Assembly: GCF_024198235.1 (NCBI RefSeq)
Contig: NZ_JAKCFB010000006.1
Coordinates: 124,001-188,000, forward strand
DNA from: Myxococcus dinghuensis
GTDB taxonomy: Bacteria; Myxococcota; Myxococcia; Myxococcales; Myxococcaceae
DNA length: 64,000 bases
Direction of reading: 5' to 3'
This document shows, piece by piece, positions 18,594 through 28,794 of the stretch. The translations under genes were made by a program, and so were the position numbers. The notes beneath the pieces were generated by a model. The model made no database searches and had not been told where the DNA came from. It saw nothing but the letters and a program-made list of their open reading frames with translations. Each line of letters opens with the position of its first letter. The stretch's first letter is position 1.

Positions 18594-19493
18594 ATGAGTC
18601 AGTCTCCCCCCTCGACACCAGGCGCGCGGTTCCGCGCCGCCGTCGAACGTGAACGCCCCCTCCAGGTGGTCGGCGCCATCAACGCCAACCACGCTCTGCT
18701 CGCGCGCCGGGAGGGTTTCCAAGCCATCTACCTCTCCGGCGGCGGCGTCGCCGCCGGCTCGCTGGGGGTGCCAGACCTGGGCATCTCCACGCTCGACGAT
18801 GTCCTGACGGACATCCGGCGGGTGACGGACGTCTGTGACCTGCCCCTCCTCGTGGACGTGGACACGGGCTTCGGCCCGAGCGCGTTCAACATCGCCCGGA
18901 CCACCCGCTCGCTCATCAAGGCCGGCGCGGCGGCGATGCACCTCGAGGACCAGGTGGGCGCCAAGCGCTGTGGCCACCGCCCCAACAAGGAAATCGTCTC
19001 GAGCGAGGAGATGGTCGACCGCATCAAGGCGGCCGTCGACGCGCGCACCGACGCGAACTTCGTCATCATGGCCCGCACGGACGCGCTCGCGGTGGAGGGA
19101 GAGGCGCGCGCCATCGAGCGCGCCGTGGCCTGCGTCGAGGCGGGCGCCGACATGATCTTCCCCGAGGCGATGACCCGCCTGGACCAGTACCGGCGCTTCG
19201 TGGACGCGGTGAAGGTGCCCGTCCTCGCGAACATCACCGAGTTCGGCGCCACGCCGCTGTTCACGACGGCCGAGTTGGCGTCCGCCGGCGTGGCGCTCGT
19301 CCTCTATCCGCTGTCCGCGTTCCGGGCCATGAACAAGGCGGCGCAGAACGTCTACCGCGCCATCCGCCGGGACGGCACCCAGCGTGACGTCGTCGAGACG
19401 ATGCAGACCCGAGCGGAGCTCTACGACGTCATCGACTACCACGCGTTCGAGCAGAAGCTCGACGCCCTCTTCGCGAAAGGCAGGAAGGAATGA
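18594..19493 (+). CDS. prpB: 2-methylisocitrate lyase
   Basis: Cleaves 2-methylisocitrate to pyruvate and succinate in the methylcitrate cycle. It has 299 residues, the usual length. The catalytic loop KRCGH is at 124-128 (KKCGH in E. coli), with the metal-binding VDVDTGFG before it. [10 protein letters not shown] is also characteristic. It starts 31 bases after rsgA, and its stop overlaps the prpC start. First gene of prpBCD, which uses propionyl-CoA such as that made by the valine operon a few kilobases upstream. Confidence 0.95.
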   Translation: MSQSPPSTPGARFRAAVERERPLQVVGAINANHALLARREGFQAIYLSGGGVAAGSLGVPDLGISTLDDVLTDIRRVTDVCDLPLLVDVDTGFGPSAFNIARTTRSLIKAGAAAMHLEDQVGAKRCGHRPNKEIVSSEEMVDRIKAAVDARTDANFVIMARTDALAVEGEARAIERAVACVEAGADMIFPEAMTRLDQYRRFVDAVKVPVLANITEFGATPLFTTAELASAGVALVLYPLSAFRAMNKAAQNVYRAIRRDGTQRDVVETMQTRAELYDVIDYHAFEQKLDALFAKGRKE

Positions 19494-20653
19494 TGAACGA
19501 CAAGGTCGAAACGCGCGCCGTCGCAGGAGGCAAGAAGTCCGTGGCGCTCTCCGGCGTCGAGGCGGGGACGACGGCGCTGAGCACCGTCGGGCACCACGGC
19601 AATGACCTGCACTACCGGGGTTACGACATCCTGGACATCGCGAAGAGCTGCGAGTTCGAGGAGGTCGCCCACCTTTTGGTTCACGGCCACCTCCCGAACG
19701 AGGCCGAGCTGGAGGCCTACAAGACCAGGCTGTGCGCCCTGCGCGGCCTGCCCACCGCGGTCCGGACGGCGCTCGAGCAGTTGCCGCCGTCCACCCACCC
19801 CATGGACGTGCTGCGCACGGGCGTATCGGTGATGGGCTGCAGCGAGCCGGAGAAGGACGACCACAACGCGCCCGGAGCCCGCGACATCGCGGACCGCCTG
19901 CTCGCCTCGCTCGGCTCCATGTTGCTGTACTGGCACCACTACGCCCACAACGGCCGGCGCATCGAGGTCGCCACGGACGACGCCTCCATCGGCGAGCACT
20001 TCCTGCACCTGCTGCATGGCCGCAAGCCGTCCGCCGAGTGGGCGAGGGCCATGCACACCAGCCTCATCCTCTACGCGGAGCACGAGTTCAACGCGTCCAC
20101 CTTCGCGTGCCGCGTGGTCGCGGGGACGGGCTCGGACATCTACTCCGCCATCGGCGGCGGCATCGGCGCCCTGCGCGGCCCCAAGCACGGCGGCGCCAAC
20201 GAGGTCGCGCTGGAGATCCAGAAGCGCTACGCGTCCGCGGACGAGGCGGAGGCGGACATCCGCCGGCGCATCGCGAACAAGGAGGTCATCATCGGCTTCG
20301 GCCACCCGGTCTACACGGTGGCCGACCCTCGGAACCAGGTCATCAAGGAGGTGGCCCGCTCCCTGTCGCAGTCGGCGCGCTCGATGCGACTGTTCGACAT
20401 CGCCGAGCGGCTCGAGACGGTGATGTGGGACGTGAAGAAGATGTTCCCCAACCTCGATTGGTTCAGCGCGGTCAGCTACCACCAGATGGGGATTCCCACG
20501 GCCATGTTCACGCCGTTGTTCGTGATCGCGCGCACCACCGGCTGGAGCGCGCACGTTCTCGAGCAGCGCGCCGACAACAAGATCATCCGCCCCAGCGCCC
20601 GCTATGTCGGCCCGGAAAACCGGCCCTTCGTCTCCCTCTCCAATCGCGCGTAA
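19490..20653 (+). CDS. prpC: 2-methylcitrate synthase
   Basis: Condenses propionyl-CoA with oxaloacetate. It has 387 residues. The citrate-synthase catalytic triad is intact: His198 in YAEHEFNAS, His272 in GFGHPVY and Asp323 in NLDWFS. The length and the ALSTVG...LHYRGYDI start fit the methylcitrate subtype. Two adjacent ATG codons (19490, 19493) follow AGGAAGGA; either could be used, and the first overlaps the prpB stop. prpD follows after 11 bases. Confidence 0.95.
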   Translation: MMNDKVETRAVAGGKKSVALSGVEAGTTALSTVGHHGNDLHYRGYDILDIAKSCEFEEVAHLLVHGHLPNEAELEAYKTRLCALRGLPTAVRTALEQLPPSTHPMDVLRTGVSVMGCSEPEKDDHNAPGARDIADRLLASLGSMLLYWHHYAHNGRRIEVATDDASIGEHFLHLLHGRKPSAEWARAMHTSLILYAEHEFNASTFACRVVAGTGSDIYSAIGGGIGALRGPKHGGANEVALEIQKRYASADEAEADIRRRIANKEVIIGFGHPVYTVADPRNQVIKEVARSLSQSARSMRLFDIAERLETVMWDVKKMFPNLDWFSAVSYHQMGIPTAMFTPLFVIARTTGWSAHVLEQRADNKIIRPSARYVGPENRPFVSLSNRA

Positions 20654-20664
20654 CCCACTCACCC

Positions 20665-22116
20665 ATGAGCAACCACTTCTCGACCCACCGCCCCCCGTTC
20701 GACGCGGTCATCCAGGACATCGTCGACTACGTGATGAAGGCGGAGCCCCCCACCCCGCTGGCCCACGAGACGGCGCGGCTCTGCCTTCTGGACACCCTGG
20801 GCTGCGGGCTGGAGGCACTCGAGTACCCCGCATGCACGAAGCTGCTCGGCCCCGTCGTCCCGGGCACCGTCGTCCCGCACGGAGCGAAGGTCCCGGGGAC
20901 GTCCTACCAGTTGGACCCCGTCCAGGCGGCCTTCAACCTGGGGGTCATGATTCGTTGGCTCGACTTCAACGACACCTGGCTCGCCGCGGAGTGGGGACAC
21001 CCCTCGGACAACCTGGGCGGGATTCTCGCCACCGCGGACTGGCTCTCTCGGACCGCCGTGGCCGCGGGCAAATCCCCGCTCACGATGCGCTCGGTCCTCA
21101 CGGCCATGGTCCGCGCCCACGAAATCCAGGGGTGCCTCGCGCTGGAGAACTCCTTCAACCGCGTCGGGCTCGACCACGTCATCCTGGTGAAGGTGGCCAC
21201 CACCGCCGTCGTCGCGCACATGCTGGGGCTCTCCCGGGAGGAGATCATGAACGCGGTGTCCCTGGCCTGGGTGGACGGACAGAGCCTGCGCACCTATCGG
21301 CACGCGCCGAACACCGGCTCGCGCAAGTCCTGGGCCGCGGGGGACGCGACCGCGCGCGGCGTCCGGCTCGCGCTCATCGCCCGCACCGGCGAGATGGGCT
21401 ACCCCTCCGCGCTGACAGCCAAGACGTGGGGCTTCTACGACGTCTCGTTCAAGGGAAAGCCGTTCCAGTTCCAGCGCCCCTACGGCTCGTATGTGATGGA
21501 GAACGTGCTGTTCAAGATCTCCTTCCCGGCGGAGTTCCACTCACAGACTGCCGTGGAGGCGGCCATGAGCCTTCATGGCGAGCTCGCCCGGCGCGGGAAG
21601 AGCACGGCGGACATCGCGCGCATCTCCATCCGGACGCACGAGGCGTGCATCCGCATCATCGACAAGAAGGGGCCGCTCGCGAACCCCGCGGACCGGGACC
21701 ACTGCATCCAGTACATGGTCGCGGTACCGCTACTCTTCGGGCGCCTCACCGCCGCCGACTACGAGGACCGCGTCGCGTCCGACCCGCGCATCGACGAACT
21801 CCGGGAGAAGACGGTGTGCGTCGAGGACCCCGCCTTCACGCGGGACTACCACGACCCGGAGAAGCGCTCGATCGCCAACGGCCTCACCGTCACGCTGAAG
21901 GACGGCACCACCCTGCCTGAGGTGGTCGTCGAGTATCCGGTCGGTCACAAGCGGCGTAGGACCGAGGGCATTCCCCTGTTGGAGGCGAAGTTCCGGCGGA
22001 ACCTGGAGCGGCGCTTCGCAGAGAAGCAGCGCGACAGGATTCTCGCGCTGTCCCTCGATGCACACCGCCTCGACGAGACGCCCGTCCACGAGTACGTGGA
22101 CGCCTTCGTCGCGTAG
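20665..22116 (+). CDS. prpD: 2-methylcitrate dehydratase
   Basis: Converts 2-methylcitrate to 2-methyl-cis-aconitate (iron-sulfur-independent PrpD/MmgE fold). It has 483 residues, equal to the E. coli protein. Recognisable stretches are [21 protein letters not shown], split here by family alignment into the LDFND active-site region and GHPSDN, and later [11 protein letters not shown] and [14 protein letters not shown]. The start at ATG 20665 begins the conserved N-terminus; the frame is open back through prpC but shadowed there. A hairpin follows about 30 bases after the stop, closing the operon. Confidence 0.95.
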   Translation: MSNHFSTHRPPFDAVIQDIVDYVMKAEPPTPLAHETARLCLLDTLGCGLEALEYPACTKLLGPVVPGTVVPHGAKVPGTSYQLDPVQAAFNLGVMIRWLDFNDTWLAAEWGHPSDNLGGILATADWLSRTAVAAGKSPLTMRSVLTAMVRAHEIQGCLALENSFNRVGLDHVILVKVATTAVVAHMLGLSREEIMNAVSLAWVDGQSLRTYRHAPNTGSRKSWAAGDATARGVRLALIARTGEMGYPSALTAKTWGFYDVSFKGKPFQFQRPYGSYVMENVLFKISFPAEFHSQTAVEAAMSLHGELARRGKSTADIARISIRTHEACIRIIDKKGPLANPADRDHCIQYMVAVPLLFGRLTAADYEDRVASDPRIDELREKTVCVEDPAFTRDYHDPEKRSIANGLTVTLKDGTTLPEVVVEYPVGHKRRRTEGIPLLEAKFRRNLERRFAEKQRDRILALSLDAHRLDETPVHEYVDAFVA

Positions 22117-22144
22117 CGCTCCGGCGGCTCCCCATCCGGCCGAC

Positions 22145-22175
22145 GGGGGCTCTCCCCAACTGGGTGGGGAGCCCC
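22145..22175 (+). terminator. Hairpin terminator after prpD
   Basis: GGGGCTC(T)CCCCA pairs with TGGGGAGCCCC around a short ACTGGG loop, 28 bases after the prpD stop. There is no T-tract, so it may be an RNA-end hairpin rather than a textbook intrinsic terminator. The rest of 22117-22419 shows no gene or other structure. Confidence 0.5.
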
Positions 22176-22419
22176 TCGGAGGAGAGGAAGAGGGACGCGG
22201 TGTCCTGCCATCCGCCTCCTTCCTCGCGGCTCGGGCGTGGGCTCGGCCTCCTCCTTGTGACGCTCTCCGCACGATATGCGGGAGAGTCGCGAGGCCGGTG
22301 TGACGCCAACGCCACTCGCCCGACCTCCCGCGAGCCGGGTGTTCGATGGAGCGCGCACACATCCCGGGCAAGCGACCCTCTGGCTTGCGAACCCCCTCCA
22401 GACCGACTACGAAGACCTC

Positions 22420-22749
22420 GTGCTGCGCGTGCTGCTGATCCTCTTGCTGGTGCACGGCCTCGTGCCTTCCTTCGGGGAAGCCATCGAGCTGGTCGTTCAC
22501 TACGCCAGCACCGGTCACGTCGCGCATGAGCAGGTCGATGAGTCGGACCTCGGCGACCTCGGTCGAGAGCATGGTTGCGGCCCGACCCAGCACCACTGCG
22601 GGTGCTGCGTGAGTCAGTTCGTCGCACCCGCGGCGCCCCCCATCGAACTCGCCGTCACGCGAAGCGCCTCCCAGAAGGTCATCGGGAAGGCGCTGCGTGA
22701 AACCGGCGCGTTCGCTTCTAGGCTGCTGCGTCCGCCCATAGGGGCGTAG
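22420..22749 (+). CDS. Small membrane-anchored Cys/His-rich protein of the metal efflux operon
   Basis: A 109-residue protein if it starts at GTG 22420. A hydrophobic segment near the N-terminus (LLILLLVHGLVP) is followed by a polar region with acidic residues and a striking HGCGPTQHHCGCC cluster, a probable metal-binding site outside the membrane. The third codon positions become strongly G/C from this GTG on; the in-frame ATG at 22276 precedes weakly coding-like sequence. It lies upstream of the CzcC/CzcB/CzcA genes on the same strand, separated by about 390 bases, so a sensing or metal-delivery role for that system is plausible. I recognise no named family. Confidence 0.6.
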   Translation: MLRVLLILLLVHGLVPSFGEAIELVVHYASTGHVAHEQVDESDLGDLGREHGCGPTQHHCGCCVSQFVAPAAPPIELAVTRSASQKVIGKALRETGAFASRLLRPPIGA

Positions 22750-23140
22750 GCCGACCTGGTCGCTGCTCGTCTTCCTCGAGCGAGTCTTCTCGCCGGACGC
22801 CGTCGCGTGCCCGACGGGAGGTTTCCAGGTCGCGCTGACGGCGCTCGCCCTCCCCTCTCTCATTCGACACGTGTCGTCCGCGCATCGTCACGCGTGGGCG
22901 CGTCCCAGCACGGGCCGCGTCCGCGCGGACGGACGTGAGAGTCGGGCCACCGCCCTCCCAACCTAGCGCTGCGTCATGGCTCGCGCGCCGTCCCGCAAGG
23001 GAACGGCAAGGGAGTCGTCCATCCACCCCTCGGCGGCCCTCCGCTCCGAGCGGCGTGCGCGTCCTCGCGGCCGTATTCCGCCGGGCGCCGCACCCGCGCG
23101 TCGCGCGTCCGCTGACCTCCACCTTCCTGGTACGCGCCAC
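22750..23140. other. 391-base gap ahead of the efflux operon
   Basis: No convincing gene. Two perfect palindromes are present: CGACACGTGTCG at 22865-22876 and GTCCGCGCGGAC at 22919-22930. They could be binding sites in the promoter region of the efflux genes, but short GC palindromes are common in this genome. Confidence 0.35.
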
Positions 23141-24367
23141 GTGTTCCCTCGACCTCTCCGTCTCGCAGCGCTGCTCCTCGTCGCCTCGGCGCCGGCCCTC
23201 GCGGCCCGCCCCCTGACGATGGAGCAATCCGTCGCACTCGCCCTGGAGCGCAGCCCCCGGCTCATCGAAGAGAGGGCCGAGGCCGCGTCGGCCCAGGCCC
23301 TGCTCGAAGGGGCTTCCCGCCTCGTCCAGGACAATCCCCAGCTCCAGGCCGCCGTCGGCCCACGCATCCGCGACGTGGGCAACACCGTCGAAATCAACGT
23401 GGGCCTCAGCCAGCCCCTCGAGCTCTTCGGACAGCGGGGCGCCCGGAAGGAGGCGGCGAGAGCCACCGTCGCCGCGCGTCAGTCCCGGCTGGAGTCCTCG
23501 AAGGTGGAGCTCGCCGCGGAGGTGCGACAGGCCTTCGGCGCGGTGCTGGCGTCCGAACAAGCGCTGGCCTTGGCCCAGGACGCGCTGTCCCTCGCGGAGG
23601 AAGGTCGCAAGGCCGCGGAGGAGCGGCTCAAGGCTGGCGCGGCCTCCCACATCGAGGTGAACACGGCGCGGGTCGATCTGGGACGCGCCCAGAGCGAGCG
23701 GGTCCGGGCCGAGCGGCGGCGGACCCGGGCCCACACCGAGCTGAAGCTCCTGCTCGGCCTCGACCCGAGCGAACCCATCACCCCGGACGGCGAGCTTCGT
23801 GCCGACGTGGAGCCTGCCCCCAGCCTCGCCTCGCTGGTCGAGAAGGCGGTGAGCCAGCGCCAGGACGTGGAGGCCGCCCGGTTCGAACACGAGGCGGCCC
23901 AGGCGGAGTCGCGACTCGCCCGTCGCCAGGCCCTGCCCACGCCCAGCCTCGGCGTGAGCTACGGCCGCGAGGAGGACAGCAACATCCTCCAGGGGACGAT
24001 TGGCATCGACCTCCCCTTGTTCGACCGCAACCAGGCCGCGCGGGGCGTGAGCTCCGCGCGTGAGCGACAGGCCCGGGAGAACCTCGCCGCGCTCGAGCGA
24101 TTCGCGCGCACCGAGGTGGAGCTCGCGTTCAACCGGTACCTCACGGCCCAGGCCGCCGCCGAGGTGTTCGGCGGAGACGTCCTCTCCGCCCTCCAGGAGA
24201 ACCTGAGCCTCGTCACCGAAGCGTACCGGGCGGGCAAGGTGGACTTCCTGCAACTGCTCATCATCCGCCGCGACGCCCTCGACGCGCGCCGCGGCTACAT
24301 CGAGGCGCTCGAGGAGCTCAACAGCGCCAAGGCTCAACTCCTGAAGGCCGTGGGGAACATCCAATGA
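23141..24367 (+). CDS. CzcC-like outer membrane efflux protein (TolC family)
   Basis: Outer membrane channel component of a tripartite heavy-metal efflux pump, 408 residues. GTG 23141 gives a clean signal peptide (FPRPLRLAALLLVASAPALA, cut before ARP). The rest is alpha-helical with two OEP repeats: LTMEQSVALALERSP starts the first, and the second carries a GIDLPLFDRN beta-strand turn. The family pairs with a membrane fusion protein and RND pump, and the next two genes are exactly those. Its stop overlaps the fusion protein start (ATGA). The frame is open back to 22976, but that part has no coding character. Confidence 0.85.
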   Translation: MFPRPLRLAALLLVASAPALAARPLTMEQSVALALERSPRLIEERAEAASAQALLEGASRLVQDNPQLQAAVGPRIRDVGNTVEINVGLSQPLELFGQRGARKEAARATVAARQSRLESSKVELAAEVRQAFGAVLASEQALALAQDALSLAEEGRKAAEERLKAGAASHIEVNTARVDLGRAQSERVRAERRRTRAHTELKLLLGLDPSEPITPDGELRADVEPAPSLASLVEKAVSQRQDVEAARFEHEAAQAESRLARRQALPTPSLGVSYGREEDSNILQGTIGIDLPLFDRNQAARGVSSARERQARENLAALERFARTEVELAFNRYLTAQAAAEVFGGDVLSALQENLSLVTEAYRAGKVDFLQLLIIRRDALDARRGYIEALEELNSAKAQLLKAVGNIQ

Positions 24368-25617
24368 ACACCTCTGTCTATCGCTCCGTCCTGGTGGCGC
24401 TGGCCGTCCTCTTCAGCGGCTGCACCGGCAAGCAGTCCACCCCTCCTCCGGAGACGGCCACGAAGGCCCCCGCCACGGACGAACCGCACGGCGAAGGCGC
24501 CGGGGCGCATGGCGGCGCGGACGACCAGGACCACGAGGAGCTCATCACCCTCACGCCCGAAGCCGCTCGCGCGGCGCGCCTGGAGCTCGGACAGGCCCAG
24601 CTCAAGCCGCTCGCGTCCGGCCTCTCCGTCCCGGCCCGCCTCACGTTCACCCAAGACGGCGTGTCCAAGGTCGCCTCACGTGTTCCTGGGAGACTCGACT
24701 CCATCGCCGTCGTCCTGGGCCAGAAGGTGAAGAAGGGTCAGGTGCTCGGCCACCTGGACAGCCCGGAGCTGGGACAGGCGCGAGCGGACTACCTCTCCGC
24801 GGCCACCAAGGCGCGCGTGGCCGAGGCCAACTACCGCCGTGAGCAGGAACTGCTCGCCAAGGGCATCACCAGCGAACGGGAGATGCGCGAAGCGGAGAGC
24901 GCCTTCGTCACCGCCCAGGCCGAGCGCAACGCGGCGGATGGGAGGCTCCACGCGCTGGGGCTGTCCGACGGGGAGATCGCCACCCTGCGAGCCAACGAGC
25001 ACTACAGCTCGCGCTTCCCCGCCGTCAGCCCGATGAACGGCACCGTGGTGGAGAGCCAGGGCACCGTGGGACAGGCCGTCGAGGCCACCACCTCGCTCTT
25101 CACCGTCGCCGACCTCTCACGGCTCTGGGCGCTGCTGGACCTCCCGGAGTCCCAGCTCGCGCGGATCCGCGCGGGTCAGGACGTCGTGCTCACCGTCCAG
25201 GCGCTCCCCGGGAAGCGCTTCGGCGGGGAGGTCGGCTACATCGGCGACATCGTCGACGAGAAGACCCGCACCATCCCCGTGCGGGTCGTGGTGGCCAATG
25301 ACGACGGGGCGCTCAAGCCCGGGATGTTCGCGCAGGCGGAGATCGCCACCACGGCCGCGACGACGGACGCGGGCTCCAGCGGGCGCGTGGTCGTCCCCCG
25401 AGAAGCCGTCCAGCAAGTGGGAGAGGAGCAGGTCGTCTTCGTTCCCGTCGCCGCGTATCAGTTCCGCCCCGTCGAGGTCCGGACGGGCGCCAGCTCCGCC
25501 ACCGAGGTGGAGCTCCTCTCCGGTCTCGAACCCGGCGCGCACTTCGTCACCCAGGGCGCCTTCATCCTCAAGTCCGAGCTCTCCAAGGAGAGCATGGGCG
25601 AGGGCCACTCCCACTAG
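24364..25617 (+). CDS. CzcB-like membrane fusion lipoprotein
   Basis: Periplasmic adaptor of 417 residues linking the RND pump to the outer membrane channel. The N-terminus is a lipoprotein signal with lipobox LFSGC (Cys near residue 20). A His/Asp-rich linker (EPHGEGAGAHGGADDQDHEE) and a C-terminal GEGHSH are likely metal-binding tails, as in Czc/Cus adaptors. The biotinyl-lipoyl halves (GRLDSIAVVLGQKVKKGQVL and SPMNGTVV) flank an alpha-hairpin. The family role is divalent or monovalent cation export; which metal cannot be told. Confidence 0.88.
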   Translation: MNTSVYRSVLVALAVLFSGCTGKQSTPPPETATKAPATDEPHGEGAGAHGGADDQDHEELITLTPEAARAARLELGQAQLKPLASGLSVPARLTFTQDGVSKVASRVPGRLDSIAVVLGQKVKKGQVLGHLDSPELGQARADYLSAATKARVAEANYRREQELLAKGITSEREMREAESAFVTAQAERNAADGRLHALGLSDGEIATLRANEHYSSRFPAVSPMNGTVVESQGTVGQAVEATTSLFTVADLSRLWALLDLPESQLARIRAGQDVVLTVQALPGKRFGGEVGYIGDIVDEKTRTIPVRVVVANDDGALKPGMFAQAEIATTAATTDAGSSGRVVVPREAVQQVGEEQVVFVPVAAYQFRPVEVRTGASSATEVELLSGLEPGAHFVTQGAFILKSELSKESMGEGHSH

Positions 25618-25626
25618 GGGGCCACC

Positions 25627-28600
25627 ATGTTCGACAGGCTCATCCATTTCTCCATCAAGAACCGCTTCCTCGTCTTCCTCCTCACCCTGGTCCTCGTCGG
25701 GTTCGGGCTGAATGCCCTGCGCACGTTGCCCATCGACGCGGTGCCGGACGTCACCAACGTGCAGGTGCAGATCCTCACCTCCTCGCCCGGACTCGGCCCC
25801 GTGGAGGTCGAGCGGTTCATCACCGTGCCCGTCGAGACGGCGATGAGCGGACTGCCGGACACCGAGGAGGTCCGCTCGGTCTCCAAGTTCGGCCTCTCCG
25901 TCGTCACCGTCGTCTTCCAGGACGACGTGGACATCTACTTCGCGCGCCAGCTCATCCAGGAACGCCTGGTGGCCGCGAGGGAGGGCATCCCGGAAGGTTA
26001 TGGCTCCCCGGAGATGGGCCCCATCTCCACGGGCCTGGGTGAAATCTACCAGTTCGAGGTGAAGGGCGAGGGCAAGAGCCCCATGGAGCTGCGCAGCATC
26101 CTCGAGTGGCAGATCTCTCCGCGGCTGCGCGCCGTGCCGGGCGTCGTCGAGGTCAATGCCTTCGGCGGCGAGCTGAAGACCTATGAAGTGCAGGTGGACC
26201 CCGCCCGGCTCGCCTCCTACGGCCTGTCGCTGGAGCAGGTCTTCGCGGCCCTGGAGCAGAACAACGCCAACGCCGGCGGCGCCTACATCGCCCGGGGACC
26301 TGAGCAGGTGCTCATCCGGGGTGAAGGCCTCGTGGAGGGCCTGGAGGACCTCCGCGACGTCGTCCTCACCACCTCGGCGCAAGGCGTCCCCGTCTACGTC
26401 CGGGACGTCGCGGAGGTCGCCTTCGCGCCCCAGGTCCGGCAGGGCGCCGTCACGCGGGACGGCCGGGGCGAGGCCGTGACGGGCATCGTCATGATGCTCA
26501 TCGGCCAGAACTCGCGCGAGGTGGTCAACAACGTCAAGGCGGAGGTGGAGCGGATTCGCCCCTCGCTGCCTCCGGGCGTCACCCTCGACACGTTCTACGA
26601 CCGGACGGACCTGGTCCGTAAAACCGTTCAGACGGTGGCGACGAACCTCGTCGAGGGTGGCCTGCTCGTCGTCGTGGTGCTCTTCCTCATGCTCCGGAAC
26701 CTGCGCGCGGGCCTGCTCGCCGCGACGGCCATCCCCCTGGCCATGCTCAGCGCCTTCATCGGCATGCGGGCCCTGGGCATCTCCGGGAACCTCATGTCCC
26801 TGGGGGCCATCGACTTCGGGCTCATCGTCGACGGCGCGCTCATCATCGTGGAGAACGCCGTACGCCACATCGCGGAGCGCAGCCACGAGCTCGGCCGGGC
26901 GCTGACCCGCGACGAGCGCGACGAGGTCGTCTACCGCAGCGCGGTGGAGGTGCGGCAGGCCGCCGCCTTCGGCGAAGTCATCATCGGCGTGGTGTACCTG
27001 CCCATCCTGGCCCTGAGCGGAATCGAGGGGAAGATGTTCAAGCCGATGGCCATCACCGTCATCTGCGCGCTGGCCGGGGCGTTCGTGCTGTCGCTCACCT
27101 TCGTCCCCGCGCTCGCGTCCGTCATGCTGCCCCGGAAGACGACGGAGACGGAGAGCTTCATCGTCCGAGCCGCGCGCCGCCTGTACGAGCCCGCGCTCTC
27201 GTGGTGCCTCCGGAAGCGAGGCGTCGTCGTGGGAGTCGCCGCCGCGCTGCTCCTGGCCAGCCTGGCCACCGCGCCCTTCCTGGGGGCCGAGTTCATCCCC
27301 CGGCTGGACGAGGGCGCCATCGCCATCCAGGCCTGGCGGGTCCCCTCGGTCTCCCTGGAGGAGTCCACGCGCCAGACGGGGCTCATCGAGAAGGCGCTCC
27401 AGCGCTTCCCGGAGGTCACCACCGTCGTCTCCCGCACGGGCCGCGCGGAGATCGCCACCGACCCCATGGGCGTCGAGATCAGCGACATCTTCGTCATGCT
27501 CAAGCCCCACGACGAATGGACGACGGCGAAGGACCGCGAGGGCCTCATCGCGCGCTTCGACGAGGTCCTGTCGAGGGAGGTCCCCGGCAGCCTCTTCAGC
27601 TACTCACAGCCCATCGAGCTGCGCGTCAGCGAGCTCATCGCCGGCGTGCGCTCGGACGTCGCCGTCAAGCTCTACGGCGACGACCTGGACGTGCTGAAGC
27701 GGACCGGTGACAAGCTGGTGGCGGCCCTGGCCCGGGTGCCGGGCGCCGCGGACGTCAAGGCCGAGCAGGTCGCGGGACTTCCCGTCGCGCGCATCCAGGT
27801 CGACCGGAAGGCCATCGCCCGCTACGGCATCAACGTCCGGCAGGTGCTGGACACCATCGAGACCCTCGGCGGAAAGGAGGTGGGGACGGTGGTCGAGGGC
27901 CAACGGCGGTTCGCGCTCCAGGTGCGCTTCGCGCCCGGCTCACGGACCAGCGTGGAGCAGCTCGAGGGCATCCGCGTGGCCAGCCCCACGGGGCAGCTCA
28001 TCCCCCTCTCCCAGTTGGCCCGGATCGTCGTCGAGGAGGGCCCGGCGCAGGTGAGCCGGGAGAACATCCAGCGGCGGCTCACCCTCGAGGCCAACGTGCG
28101 CGGCAGGGACCTCCAGGGCTTCGTCACGGAGGCCCAACGGACGCTCGCGCGGGAGGTGGAGCTGCCCGCGGGATACTGGATCGACTGGGGAGGCCAGTTC
28201 GAGAACCTCCAGTCCGCCTCGCGCCGGCTCGCCTTCGTGGTGCCGCTCACCCTGGCGCTCATCTTCGTCCTGCTCTACACGACGTTCGACGCGGTGCGCC
28301 CCGCCCTGCTCATCTACCTCAACATCCCCTTCGCGATCACAGGCGGTCTGCTGGCGCTGCTGGCGCGCGGGATGCCCCTCTCCATCTCCGCGGCGGTGGG
28401 GTTCATCGCGCTCTTCGGCGTGGCGGTCCTCAACGGCCTGGTGCTCGTCGCCGCCATCCGCAAGCTGAGGCAGGAGGGCCGCTCGCCAGAACGAGCGGCC
28501 CATGACGCGGCCCATCAGCGCCTGAGGCCCGTGCTCACCACCGCCCTGGTGGCATCCCTGGGCTTCCTGCCCATGGCCTTCTCCACCGGCGCGGGCGCGG

Positions 28601-28788
28601 AAGTGCAGAAGCCGCTGGCCACCGTCGTCATCGGCGGCCTCTTCAGCTCCACGCTGCTCACGCTGCTGGTGCTCCCCACCGTCTACGCCTGGTTCGACCG
28701 GGGCACCCGGGAGCTCGCCCCGGCGCCTCCCGTGGAGCCCCCGGCGCCCGAGCGACACGCCCCGGTCGCCCAGGGCGGCGGCATGTAG
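25627..28788 (+). CDS. CzcA-like heavy-metal RND efflux pump
   Basis: Inner membrane pump of 1053 residues, the size of HME-RND proteins. It begins FDRLIHFSIKNRFLV with the first transmembrane helix. The diagnostic proton-relay segment DFGLIVDGALIIVEN lies in the fourth helix near residue 400, matching the HME pattern of CzcA rather than multidrug pumps. Two large periplasmic loops and a second set of helices (from about 865) follow. It starts 9 bases after the adaptor gene. Exports metal ions across the envelope with CzcC and CzcB; specificity (Co/Zn/Cd or Ni) is unassigned. Confidence 0.92.
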   Translation: MFDRLIHFSIKNRFLVFLLTLVLVGFGLNALRTLPIDAVPDVTNVQVQILTSSPGLGPVEVERFITVPVETAMSGLPDTEEVRSVSKFGLSVVTVVFQDDVDIYFARQLIQERLVAAREGIPEGYGSPEMGPISTGLGEIYQFEVKGEGKSPMELRSILEWQISPRLRAVPGVVEVNAFGGELKTYEVQVDPARLASYGLSLEQVFAALEQNNANAGGAYIARGPEQVLIRGEGLVEGLEDLRDVVLTTSAQGVPVYVRDVAEVAFAPQVRQGAVTRDGRGEAVTGIVMMLIGQNSREVVNNVKAEVERIRPSLPPGVTLDTFYDRTDLVRKTVQTVATNLVEGGLLVVVVLFLMLRNLRAGLLAATAIPLAMLSAFIGMRALGISGNLMSLGAIDFGLIVDGALIIVENAVRHIAERSHELGRALTRDERDEVVYRSAVEVRQAAAFGEVIIGVVYLPILALSGIEGKMFKPMAITVICALAGAFVLSLTFVPALASVMLPRKTTETESFIVRAARRLYEPALSWCLRKRGVVVGVAAALLLASLATAPFLGAEFIPRLDEGAIAIQAWRVPSVSLEESTRQTGLIEKALQRFPEVTTVVSRTGRAEIATDPMGVEISDIFVMLKPHDEWTTAKDREGLIARFDEVLSREVPGSLFSYSQPIELRVSELIAGVRSDVAVKLYGDDLDVLKRTGDKLVAALARVPGAADVKAEQVAGLPVARIQVDRKAIARYGINVRQVLDTIETLGGKEVGTVVEGQRRFALQVRFAPGSRTSVEQLEGIRVASPTGQLIPLSQLARIVVEEGPAQVSRENIQRRLTLEANVRGRDLQGFVTEAQRTLAREVELPAGYWIDWGGQFENLQSASRRLAFVVPLTLALIFVLLYTTFDAVRPALLIYLNIPFAITGGLLALLARGMPLSISAAVGFIALFGVAVLNGLVLVAAIRKLRQEGRSPERAAHDAAHQRLRPVLTTALVASLGFLPMAFSTGAGAEVQKPLATVVIGGLFSSTLLTLLVLPTVYAWFDRGTRELAPAPPVEPPAPERHAPVAQGGGM

Positions 28789-28794
28789 ACGGGC

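Noticed and set aside
22276-22419. ATG 22276 as the start of the Cys/His-rich protein
   Set aside because: The added 48 residues have weak third-position bias and would bury the hydrophobic segment; GTG 22420 fits better.
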